A stretch of DNA of 29,247 bases from Alphaproteobacteria bacterium (GTDB lineage Bacteria > Pseudomonadota > Alphaproteobacteria > Rhizobiales > Aestuariivirgaceae), in the NCBI GenBank assembly GCA_020441605.1, contig JAGRLX010000224.1:1-29247 (forward strand). The letters are read 5' to 3'. Position numbers and translations under genes: made by a program. The notes beneath the pieces were generated by a model. The model had not been told where the DNA came from. It made no database searches and worked only from the letters and a program-made list of their open reading frames with translations. Of the stretch, positions 7,940 through 15,143 are shown piece by piece (within the stretch, counting starts at the first letter, position 1; each line of letters begins with the position of its first letter).

Positions 7940-9255
7940 GAAGCTGCCTTCACGATCTTGCCATTGGGAAGATGCAGCCCATCGGGCATACATACTCCAC
8001 GTTCAGGATAAAGCAGATAGGGCATGGGGGCCATCTTTTGCCCTCTTTCCCAGAGCAGATCAATCTGCCCGGCGGAATTGAACCGGCCTATCTTGGGGGT
8101 GAGCCAGCTGTTGAGATTGTAGGAGTCGAGATAGACATCTCCCTCCGGAGACTCTTCGGCCGTAAGCGCCAATCCCTTGGACTCTGCCCTGATATGACGG
8201 GGGCTTAGCTCGGATTCGCCATATTTCATGACGATCCTTTCGACTGCCTTCCTAAAATAGAGGAATGCCAGGTAGGTTTCTTCCATGTTGTAGTGGGTGA
8301 CCCCGGTCTGTCCGAACGGGCTGGCCAGAAAGCGTTCGACAAAGCGCTGGTTGGCGGCGTTCTCAAGGCTCTGGAAATATGGCGCACAGAGAAGATGGCC
8401 TTCGCCATATCCGGCGCCCAGAGTCTTGATCTCGAGTTCGGACGTGGTGAGCGAGGCTGTCGGCAGCTTTTCAGGCGTGAACCCCGCAGTCACGTAGGCG
8501 CGCCTGAAGTACAGGTCCGAGTCGCCGACGATGGTGGAGAATATCCAGTCGGGTGAGCGCTTCCTGATCTCGGTGAAGATGCCCTGGAAATCACCGTGCC
8601 CGAGAGGCACGTAACGTTCACCGACAAGATCTCCCCCGATATCGGAAAGCCAGCGGCTCGCGTTGCGGTTGGATTCGCGTGCCCACACATAATTCGAGCC
8701 GACAAAGAAGGCGCGCATCCCGTAGTTGCGGGCCATGTATGGGATCAGATCGAAGGAGTGCTGATTGGCGATGGGCCCGGTACAGATGATATGCTGCCAG
8801 CACTCGCGACCTTCGTAACAGGTCGGATAGTAGAAGAGCCCGTCGTTCAGGGTCACAAGCGGCATGACTGCCCGACGGCTGGCAGACGTATAGCCGCCAA
8901 AAGTGGCAAGAACCTTCTCTTCGCGCATCAACCGCAGGATGCCCTCGCGATAGGATTTCATGTCCGAACGGGCATCGATCACGACCGGCTCGATCTGAAA
9001 CCCGGCAACGCCCCCCGATCTGTTGACTTCGTCGATCCAGAACAGCGCAATGTCTCGCGATGGCTTCTCGATGACTGAAAGGTGACCGGTCTGGGACCAG
9101 AGCAACCCGATCTTCAATTTGGCGCCCCGTCCAACCCAGACTTCATTCATCCCGACCTCGGCGGATGCGCCCTTCAAGAGAGGCGGAGCCGCCAACACCG
9201 ATGCGGTCGCTGTGCCAAGAGTCAGAAGACGCCGTCTGTTCAACCTGAGCATCAC
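7936..9255 (-). CDS. Exported urea/short-chain-amide binding protein (FmdD/UrtA family)
   Basis: A 439-residue binding protein with a twin-arginine-type leader (NRRRLLTLG near residue 6, hydrophobic stretch and AxA-type site by about 32). The mature part has the UrtA/FmdD/AmiC signatures GGYTSASRRAV, YYPTCYEGRE, ANQHS, GSNYVWARESN, FSTIVGDSD, ASLTTSE and THYNMEETY. It resembles the UrtA encoded at 15144-16451 throughout, but it is not next to permease genes. Instead its TGA overlaps the ATG of the histidine kinase. I therefore read it as a sensory accessory protein rather than the transport component, though it could also feed UrtBCDE. The start is GTG 9255 or ATG 9252, and its own promoter candidate lies upstream. 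Confidence 0.88.
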   Translation of the reverse strand: MMLRLNRRRLLTLGTATASVLAAPPLLKGASAEVGMNEVWVGRGAKLKIGLLWSQTGHLSVIEKPSRDIALFWIDEVNRSGGVAGFQIEPVVIDARSDMKSYREGILRLMREEKVLATFGGYTSASRRAVMPLVTLNDGLFYYPTCYEGRECWQHIICTGPIANQHSFDLIPYMARNYGMRAFFVGSNYVWARESNRNASRWLSDIGGDLVGERYVPLGHGDFQGIFTEIRKRSPDWIFSTIVGDSDLYFRRAYVTAGFTPEKLPTASLTTSELEIKTLGAGYGEGHLLCAPYFQSLENAANQRFVERFLASPFGQTGVTHYNMEETYLAFLYFRKAVERIVMKYGESELSPRHIRAESKGLALTAEESPEGDVYLDSYNLNSWLTPKIGRFNSAGQIDLLWERGQKMAPMPYLLYPERGVCMPDGLHLPNGKIVKAAS

Positions 9256-9323
9256 GAGACCCGTTCATTGGCGGCAGCTCGACGGCTACCGCACCTGGAC
9301 ATTCAAGTCATTGACAGGTTAAT

Positions 9324-9342
9324 CGAAACAAATTTCGTTTCG
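9324..9342. repeat. Inverted repeat in the leader of the binding-protein/kinase transcript
   Basis: CGAAAC, seven bases, GTTTCG: a perfect 6-bp dyad in an AT-rich setting, just downstream of the likely transcription start of the 7936-9255 gene. It could be an operator or an RNA hairpin. Confidence 0.35.
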
Positions 9343-9352
9343 TGGTGCATAA

Positions 9353-9380
9353 AGTCTATCCTGTAGTCTCGAATTGTCAA
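9353..9380 (-). promoter_or_regulatory. Candidate promoter for the binding-protein/kinase pair
   Basis: On the minus strand, TTGACA (9375-9380), a perfect -35, is followed after 16 bases by TAGACT (9353-9358). That gives a leader of roughly 90 bases. It lies in the 350-base gap 9256-9605, which holds no gene that I can see. Confidence 0.5.
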
Positions 9381-9395
9381 ACCTTAACACCCGGT

Positions 9396-9409
9396 ATGCC
9401 ATTTGGCAT
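9396..9409. promoter_or_regulatory. Perfect dyad upstream of the 9375 promoter
   Basis: ATGCCA-TT-TGGCAT is a perfect palindrome with a 2-base centre, placed 15 bases upstream of the -35 hexamer, a typical activator position. Similar TATG(G/C)C dyads lie upstream of urtA and ureE. Confidence 0.4.
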
Positions 9410-9605
9410 TCCCCCCTCGTTCACCGGCATAAGGACACGTCGCAGACACCGTTGCACTCGCTGTCCCGCGAGCCTAGCAGCGCAGCACGGATCGAACCGT
9501 TCGCACAAAAGCCGGGAACCCGTTGGATGTCATTCGAACCGGCTGCGGTGCCGAGACTTCGGATATGATAGGCGGCAGCGCGGTCAACGGGCCGAGAGCG
9601 CAGAG

Positions 9606-9911
9606 TCAGGGCCGGGTGCGTGGGCTCTTCTTGTAGAGATATACGCAGTCGGCTTCTTCCGGGCCACTTGAAACCAGCTCGCCTTCAACTCCGAGCATCT
9701 CGGTGAAGTGGCGCTGGACGGTTTGACAGGCTCTAAATGAAACCGCCTGCTTGTAGAGCCAGATATCATGCTCCTCGTCGATGCCATGGGCGAGCCGCAT
9801 TGTTGCCTTGGGATCGGTTGCGATACCAATGTACCACTCACCAAACTTGCCACCGAATTCCTTGATATAGCTGTAGATTTCAAACTTGATCTGTTGCACG
9901 CTGTAGACCAT
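9606..9911 (-). CDS. Small GIY-YIG-like protein of unknown function
   Basis: A 101-residue protein. I chose the ATG at 9911 because GGGAGGGG stands directly before it and it begins 22 bases after the SEL1-gene stop. Residues about 18-30 read FGEWYIGIATDPK, followed by a His-containing segment, an aromatic WLY, a helix with an FRACQTVQ core and a terminal VYLYKKSP. This spacing resembles small stand-alone GIY-YIG-like proteins with a WYVGI-TDP start, but I cannot show a full nuclease site. It is the last gene of the urt transcript and is followed by the 9256-9605 gap. A role in urea metabolism is not evident. Confidence 0.7.
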   Translation of the reverse strand: MVYSVQQIKFEIYSYIKEFGGKFGEWYIGIATDPKATMRLAHGIDEEHDIWLYKQAVSFRACQTVQRHFTEMLGVEGELVSSGPEEADCVYLYKKSPRTRP

Positions 9912-9933
9912 CGAGCCCCTCCCTCGGGATCCG

Positions 9934-10617
9934 TCAGGACGGCATGGGATAGAGCGCAACCTGTCCTTCCTTCGACTTGGTGCGCGTCCGCCACTCCTCG
10001 AAAAGGCCTGCACCCCTGCTCTTTTCCTCTAGGGACATTTCCTTGACGACGGCCTCGAGCGCGTCGAGCGCGGTGCCGATTCCGTGTTGCGCCGCCAGAG
10101 AGAGCCAGAGATAGGCTTGTACTCGGTCCTTGGGCACGCCCTTGCCATGGGAATAGATGTAGCCAAGCCGTGACTGGGAGGGATAGTGGCCAAGCTCGGC
10201 CGCCTTGCGATAGAGCGCGGCGGCCTTTTCCTCATCAACCGGCACACCATCGCCCTTGGAGCAGATCACCGCCAGATTGAAGCAGCCATTGAGATCGCCA
10301 CCATCGGCCGCCAGGGTCAACCAGTGCAAGGCCTCTTGCACATCGCGTGCGGTGCCACGGCCCATGAAATAGAAAGCGCCGACATTGGCCTGGGCCATGT
10401 GATTGCCCTGCCGCGCCGCAGCCAGATACCAATTCAGTGCCTTCGCGTCGTCGACATCAACCCCTTCGCCATTTGCATAGAGCGAGCCGATCCACGATTG
10501 GGCCTCCGCATTACCGGCTTCCGCTTCCTTGATCCAGAGGTCGAAGGCCGACCGATAATCGCCTCTCAGATAGGCCGACTTTGCATCCGCCATGTTGTTT
10601 TGCGCTTCAGCACTCAT
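9934..10617 (-). CDS. SEL1-like repeat protein
   Basis: A 227-residue protein with no signal peptide. It consists mainly of about four to five SEL1/TPR-like helical repeats of ~36 residues between about 20 and 190, with repeated G-GV-D, A-WY-AA and A-LG-Y elements. Such solenoids mediate protein contacts. The start at 10617 follows the stop of the Rieske-like gene by 5 bases and has an AGG-rich ribosome site overlapping that stop; a longer upstream extension lies within the neighbour. The C-terminus (about 195-227) is charged and ends YPMPS. It belongs to the tail of the urt operon together with the genes on either side. Function unknown; it may scaffold the Rieske-like protein, but this is only positional inference. 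Confidence 0.85.
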   Translation of the reverse strand: MSAEAQNNMADAKSAYLRGDYRSAFDLWIKEAEAGNAEAQSWIGSLYANGEGVDVDDAKALNWYLAAARQGNHMAQANVGAFYFMGRGTARDVQEALHWLTLAADGGDLNGCFNLAVICSKGDGVPVDEEKAAALYRKAAELGHYPSQSRLGYIYSHGKGVPKDRVQAYLWLSLAAQHGIGTALDALEAVVKEMSLEEKSRGAGLFEEWRTRTKSKEGQVALYPMPS

Positions 10618-10622
10618 TGTTC

Positions 10623-11552
10623 CTACCTCACTCCCCGCATCAACATCGCCGCATCCGTGATTGGCGCATTCCAATAGTACCGATGTTCGGTGCAGATCCG
10701 CCCTATGACGAAGCGGTTCAACTGATAACTCTCCAGGCTGGCTTCGACCGGAGAGGTCCCGGCAATCGTATCCGGCCGGCTTGGTGTTCCGTGCAACACC
10801 GCCTCCTGATGGCCCGCCTCCGCCATCGCACCACAAGTCCTGGTATGCTCGATCCAGCGGTATGCCAACCGGTTAGCTTCCGCCTCGGCTTCGGCGCCGC
10901 AATTGTCGGCAGCAGTCATGAGGAAGAACCGGCACAGGGTCTTTGCCATTGAGGTCGCTTGCAGGAGGATGACCATCGCATGGGTGTCGCAAAGCGCAAA
11001 CAGGACGTTGGGAAAGAGCCAGTACAATCTGGCACCGACAACGCCTTCAAGTCGCCGGAGCGCGCCGCTTGAGGCTTCCTCCGTGACCCAGGGCAACCCC
11101 ACTCCTTCTTCGGCAAATGCCGGCCAGGCTTCGCTGTCGCAACCAGGCGGATCGATATGACCCGCCGCTGCGTTCTGCATCAAGACAGCGCCCATCAGCT
11201 TCCAGTTGCATTTGAAATCGAGCCAGAGCTTCGAATTGATCTCAAGGGGCGTCTCTAACCTGCCTTTTAGGTCCTCCATCAGCGGGCCGATCTGGTCTTC
11301 GAGGTCGCGGCACTCTGGGTCGAGATTGACAAAGATGAAGGGTCCCCAGGTTGCGCATTTGACCGGCGCAAGTCTCTCTGGAACCAGGCCAACGAACTTG
11401 TACATGTCGTCGGTGTTTTCACCATCCTTGCCACCTGGCATCACGTCACCATCGCGCGTGTAGTTGCATGACGTAATTGAACACTTGGTCTGGGTGCCGG
11501 TACGGCACTGCACCGGCACGAAACGGCAGCCGCCATGCTGATGTCTGTTCAT
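10623..11552 (-). CDS. Degenerate Rieske-type ring-hydroxylating oxygenase-like protein
   Basis: A 309-residue protein starting at the ATG at 11552, which overlaps the urtE stop as ATGA. The fold family is recognisable: a Rieske-like start (NRHQHGG at 2-8, KCSITSCNYTRDGDV at 23-37), then LKPV-type text, WGPFIFVNLDPE (69-80), and the FKCNWKL entry to the catalytic domain (113-119). Alpha subunits of this family carry C-x-H and C-x2-H for the 2Fe-2S centre and two His after CNWKL-x2-EN for the mononuclear iron. Here the first Cys is Asn, the second His is Thr, the EN pair is AV, and both iron His positions read Ala and Asp. It is also about 100 residues shorter than typical alpha subunits, mostly at the N-terminus. 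It is therefore unlikely to be an oxygenase, yet the frame is open and it sits in an operon. Confidence 0.75.
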   Translation of the reverse strand: MNRHQHGGCRFVPVQCRTGTQTKCSITSCNYTRDGDVMPGGKDGENTDDMYKFVGLVPERLAPVKCATWGPFIFVNLDPECRDLEDQIGPLMEDLKGRLETPLEINSKLWLDFKCNWKLMGAVLMQNAAAGHIDPPGCDSEAWPAFAEEGVGLPWVTEEASSGALRRLEGVVGARLYWLFPNVLFALCDTHAMVILLQATSMAKTLCRFFLMTAADNCGAEAEAEANRLAYRWIEHTRTCGAMAEAGHQEAVLHGTPSRPDTIAGTSPVEASLESYQLNRFVIGRICTEHRYYWNAPITDAAMLMRGVR

Positions 11553-12133
11553 GCGCGCCGACAGGGACCCAGGATCAGGGTTATCCCCAGCTCCCGGTTC
11601 AACTTGACAAGTGCTGCCTGAATGTCGGCGACAATATTGGGCTGAATGCCCTCGGTCGGTTCGTCGAGAAGAAGAACCTTGGGGTCCGTCGCCAACGCCC
11701 GCGCGATCGCGAGCTGCTGCTGTTGGCCGCCGGAGAGCAGGCCGGCCTTCTTGTCGAGATTGTCTCGCAGATAGGGAAAGAGCTCCAGGCAGATGGCCGG
11801 AATTGAGGACTTGGCATCCTGACGGGCGAAGGTGCCGAGCAGGATGTTCTCCCGCACCGTGAACTTTCCCAGGATCCGGCGTCCCTGTGGCACGTAGCCC
11901 AGCCCCGCCAGCGCGCGCGCCGCCGTTGGTTGGTTGCTCATGTCGACGCCGTCGATCTCGAGCTGGCCTGTCATGCTTGTGGTAAGGCCCATGATGGTTT
12001 GCATCAGGGTTGTCTTGCCAACGCCGTTTCGGCCAAGAACACAAAGGCACTCACCCTTGGCAACGTCAAAGCTGATGCCCTGCAGGATCGGTGTCTTGCC
12101 GTAGTAGGAGGTGACATTGGTCATGCTCAGCAT
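11549..12133 (-). CDS. urtE: Urea ABC transporter ATPase UrtE, shortened C-terminus
   Basis: A 194-residue ABC ATPase. Walker A GRNGVGKT (34-41), Q-loop region VPQGR (81-85), signature LSGGQQQQLAIARAL (133-147) and Walker B/D-loop DEPTEGIQPNIV (157-168) are intact. The UrtE-typical QQQQ and TEGIQP strings distinguish it from LivF. The protein ends after GITLIL with GPCRRA, where family members continue with LVEQ, the switch region and about 35 more residues. No frame downstream encodes the missing tail. I placed the start at ATG 12133, one base after the urtD stop; an upstream extension to 12190 lies inside urtD. Whether this half-site ATPase still works with UrtD is open. Confidence 0.88.
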   Translation of the reverse strand: MLSMTNVTSYYGKTPILQGISFDVAKGECLCVLGRNGVGKTTLMQTIMGLTTSMTGQLEIDGVDMSNQPTAARALAGLGYVPQGRRILGKFTVRENILLGTFARQDAKSSIPAICLELFPYLRDNLDKKAGLLSGGQQQQLAIARALATDPKVLLLDEPTEGIQPNIVADIQAALVKLNRELGITLILGPCRRA

Positions 12134-12134
12134 C

Positions 12135-12881
12135 TCAGTGAATGCCCTCCGTGCCCAGATAGACTTCGCGAACCAGTGCGTTGTTTTCAATTTCCGAAAT
12201 TGTGCCCTGGGCCAGAAGCTTGCCCATATGCATCACGGTAATGACGTCGGCGATCTCCCGGACGAATGACATGTCATGCTCGACGACCACAAGCGTATGC
12301 GTGCCCTTCAGCGTGTTGAAGATTTGCGATGTCTTGTAGGTCTCACGCTCCGTCATGCCGGCAGTCGGCTCGTCCATGAGGAGAAGCGCGGGATCCTGCA
12401 TGAGCACCATGCCGATCTCCAGCCATTGGGTTTCGCCATGTGACAGGAGACCTGCGACCGTATCCTGCCGGTTGTGCAGGCCGGTGAGTTCGAGGATCTC
12501 ATCATATCGCTTGATGCCGGAGGACCGGTGGAAATTCACCATGTTGCGGAAGGGATCACGGTTCTTGCCGAAGGCGACCTCGAAATTGTCCCGAACGGAA
12601 AGTTCTTTGAACACGGCTGGAACCTGAAACTTTCGACCTATTCCGCGCCTTACGATCTCATGTTCGGACTTCGCGGTGATGTCTTCACCCTGGAAATAGA
12701 CCTGCCCACCTGTGAGTTTCTGGCGGCCGGAGATGAGATCGATACAGGTCGTCTTGCCGGCTCCGTTAGGTCCGAGAAGGCAACGAAGCTCGCCTTTCTC
12801 GATCGACAGGCTGAAGTCGTCGATGACAGTGAAGTCACCGTAGTTCTTCCTCAGGTTCTTCAGCTCGAGAAGTGCCATCAT
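12135..12881 (-). CDS. urtD: Urea ABC transporter ATPase UrtD
   Basis: A 248-residue LivG/UrtD-type ATPase: Walker A GPNGAGKT (37-44), the UrtD-typical degenerate signature LSHGETQWLEIGMVL, Walker B DEPTAGM, and switch VVEHDMSFV. It provides one of the two nucleotide-binding subunits for urea import at the cytoplasmic face. The start ATG at 12881 overlaps the urtC stop (ATGA), and a second in-frame ATG follows at 12878. urtE begins one base after its stop. Confidence 0.95.
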   Translation of the reverse strand: MMALLELKNLRKNYGDFTVIDDFSLSIEKGELRCLLGPNGAGKTTCIDLISGRQKLTGGQVYFQGEDITAKSEHEIVRRGIGRKFQVPAVFKELSVRDNFEVAFGKNRDPFRNMVNFHRSSGIKRYDEILELTGLHNRQDTVAGLLSHGETQWLEIGMVLMQDPALLLMDEPTAGMTERETYKTSQIFNTLKGTHTLVVVEHDMSFVREIADVITVMHMGKLLAQGTISEIENNALVREVYLGTEGIH

Positions 12882-13972
12882 GCGGTCTCCTTCATGGTGG
12901 CGGTGGATTGCGTGTCGCCACGGCGAGTTCGCGATCCAAAGATCGACTCGATCAGTCCGACGAGTCCGCGTGGCAGGAAGAGCACGATGCCGATGAAGAT
13001 GCAGCCCAGTATGATCATCCAGATTTGCTGCATCTCATCTCCGAGATAGCTTTGCGTGCCGTTCACGAGGAAGGTACCGATCACCGCGCCTATCAGTGAC
13101 AGGCGGCCGCCCACGGCAGCCCAGACGACGGCCGAGATCGAGAGCGTCAGTTCGAGGGAGGTGGGGGAGACATATTGAACGACCATCACCCAGCAAAGTC
13201 CGCCGCAAGCCGCGATGAAGCCGGAAATGGTGAACAGCAGGACCTGATAGTAGGCGACATTGTAGCCCAGGAAGCGGGCGCGTTCTGCATCGTCACGGAT
13301 TGCTTGCACGATAAGTCCGAATTTCGAACGCATCAGCAGCTTCGCGCCCATTGTGAGTCCGGCCAGGAAAGCCGCGCAAGTCCAGAACGCTGGAGCGCCG
13401 TAGGGATCGATCGAATAGCCGAGGAACTGAAATGGCAGGGGAGGCGAGATGCCATTGAAGCCCGCCGTAAAGGGTTGCATGTCGTAGGCCATCGAATACC
13501 AGGCGGCCAGAGTTGCCAGGGTCATGATGGCCACGAACACGCCCGCCACACGGGCCTGGAACATAAGAATACCGATCCCGAGGAAGATGATGGTCGGAAC
13601 GGCGAGAGTCAGGATCAATCCCACGGGCGTTGACCAGAACGGCTCCCACATCAACGGCAGCTGTTCGAGCTCGTTGGTGAGCATGAAACTCGGAATGGGG
13701 TCGGTCTCGGGGTTCTGGAACTGCATCTGCATGGTCATCCCCATGCCGTAGGCGGCGATGCCGAAGGCCAGCCCCTGTCCAAGACTGAGGATTCCGCCAT
13801 AGCCCCACACCAGGCTCACCGATACGGCCAGCATCGCCAGTACCGTGTAGCGCGCGATCTGGTTGATGAAGAAGGGGTTCTCGAAGATGAAGGGGACCAG
13901 CGCAAGCGCAGCGAAGAGCACCAGGTAGGCCGCCCATTGAGCCTTGGGGTTGTGATAGATGTTGCTGGACAC
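12878..13972 (-). CDS. urtC: Urea ABC transporter permease UrtC
   Basis: A 364-residue LivM-type permease with about ten hydrophobic helices. The SVSLVWGYGGILSLGQGLAFG stretch near residue 50 and the late VWAAVGGRLSLIGAVIG segment are characteristic of UrtC. The C-terminal tail is basic and cytoplasmic. It pairs with UrtB to form the membrane channel. It begins 28 bases after urtB, with AGGAG in that gap. Confidence 0.94.
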   Translation of the reverse strand: MSSNIYHNPKAQWAAYLVLFAALALVPFIFENPFFINQIARYTVLAMLAVSVSLVWGYGGILSLGQGLAFGIAAYGMGMTMQMQFQNPETDPIPSFMLTNELEQLPLMWEPFWSTPVGLILTLAVPTIIFLGIGILMFQARVAGVFVAIMTLATLAAWYSMAYDMQPFTAGFNGISPPLPFQFLGYSIDPYGAPAFWTCAAFLAGLTMGAKLLMRSKFGLIVQAIRDDAERARFLGYNVAYYQVLLFTISGFIAACGGLCWVMVVQYVSPTSLELTLSISAVVWAAVGGRLSLIGAVIGTFLVNGTQSYLGDEMQQIWMIILGCIFIGIVLFLPRGLVGLIESIFGSRTRRGDTQSTATMKETA

Positions 13973-14000
13973 GATACTTAACTCTCCTGCTGGCTCTCGA

Positions 14001-14903
14001 TCAGCGCCGCTTCATGCCTTCGGTGAGCAGACCCTGGGGCCTGAACCGGAGGAAGATCACGATCAGCGTGAAGAGCACGAACCTGGCGAAAGTGTCATTG
14101 GTGAAGTAGGAAAAGATGGAATTCAGTTCGCCCAGGATGAAAGCGCTCAACACGCTGCCTGCGAGTTGGATGCCACCCACGACGACCACGAGGAATGCCT
14201 CGACGATGTAGCCGCTGCCCATGTCGGGGAACAGCGTCTTCAGCGCGCCGAACATCGCGCCGGCACAGCCTGCCAGCCCCGCGCCATAGGCGAAGGTCAA
14301 GCTGTAGACCCGGTCGGTGTTGATGCCGAACGAGGCCGCCATCTCCTTGTCTTGCATGACAGCGCGGACGCGAATGCCCCAGGTGGTGTAGTAGATGAGA
14401 TACCAGGTCAATGCCATCAGACCCGCTGCCACCACCATGATGAACAGGCGAAGGCCCGAGAGGTGGAGGAAGCTCAGGTCGACCTGGAAGTCGAGCCAGG
14501 TCGGCACCTGAACGTAGAGAGGTGCAGTGCCAAAGATGAGCCGAACGAGCTGGATCAGAATCAGTGACAGACCCCATGTGGCGAGCAGGGTGTCGAGCGG
14601 CCGCTTGTAGAGAGAACGTATGAGAACCCGTTCGATCACCCAGCCGAATACCGCGACAACGAGGAAGGAAAGCGGCAGGCAGAGAATGAAGGGAATGCCA
14701 AGATGGGATTGAAAGACATAGGTCGAGAATGCGCCGAGCATGATGAATTCGCCGTGCGCCATGTTGATGACGCCCATGGTGCCATAGATGATGGTGAGAC
14801 CCAGGGCGGCGACCAGCCAGATGCTTGCCAGGCTCAGGCCGATGAAAAGGGCGTTGAGGAATGGCAGTAGCTCGAAAGGTGTCCAGAAGTCATTGACGCT
14901 CAT
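14001..14903 (-). CDS. urtB: Urea ABC transporter permease UrtB
   Basis: A 300-residue LivH-type permease with about eight hydrophobic helices and the conserved YGTMGVINMAHGEFIMLGAF segment near residue 40. The late VVVVGGIQLAGSVLSAFILG segment is equally typical. Some UrtB proteins carry a long N-terminal periplasmic extension; this one does not, which is also common. It is separated from urtA by 240 bases rich in hairpins. Confidence 0.94.
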   Translation of the reverse strand: MSVNDFWTPFELLPFLNALFIGLSLASIWLVAALGLTIIYGTMGVINMAHGEFIMLGAFSTYVFQSHLGIPFILCLPLSFLVVAVFGWVIERVLIRSLYKRPLDTLLATWGLSLILIQLVRLIFGTAPLYVQVPTWLDFQVDLSFLHLSGLRLFIMVVAAGLMALTWYLIYYTTWGIRVRAVMQDKEMAASFGINTDRVYSLTFAYGAGLAGCAGAMFGALKTLFPDMGSGYIVEAFLVVVVGGIQLAGSVLSAFILGELNSIFSYFTNDTFARFVLFTLIVIFLRFRPQGLLTEGMKRR

Positions 14904-15024
14904 TGTTGTCTAAATCCCCTTCGCAGCCGTCCTCGACCAGACACGCGCCACTGCGGCAGCGACGCTTTCTGTTGCGATGAGAGAGCTGACTTCACTCATT
15001 GTCGTTACGTGCCGCGATCATGAC

Positions 15025-15128
15025 GGAGCCGTTGACGCCCGGCTCCACCGGAGAGCTGGCGTCCGGGTCACGAGACCTGTGGTCCGGGGTCGGTGCCGGA
15101 GCGCGGAGGGCACCGCGACAGCCGACCC
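15025..15128. promoter_or_regulatory. Hairpin cluster between urtA and urtB
   Basis: The gap 14904-15143 contains GGAGCC/GGCTCC (15025-15030 with 15041-15046), CGGTGCC/GGCACCG (15091-15097 with 15109-15115) and an overlapping outer pair GGGTCGG/CCGACCC (15087-15093 with 15122-15128). Strong structures directly after a binding-protein gene commonly protect the upstream mRNA and attenuate the permease genes. That would fit the need for excess UrtA. Confidence 0.5.
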
Positions 15129-15143
15129 GGGAGGTTTTGCTTG

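Noticed and set aside
10560..10850. Upstream extension of the SEL1 frame to 10836
   Set aside because: It lies inside the Rieske-like gene. The start at 10617 has a ribosome site and sits just after that gene's stop.
11553..12050. N-terminal extension of the Rieske-like frame into urtE
   Set aside because: Arginine-rich out-of-frame reading of urtE. The ATGA-coupled start at 11552 explains the gene.
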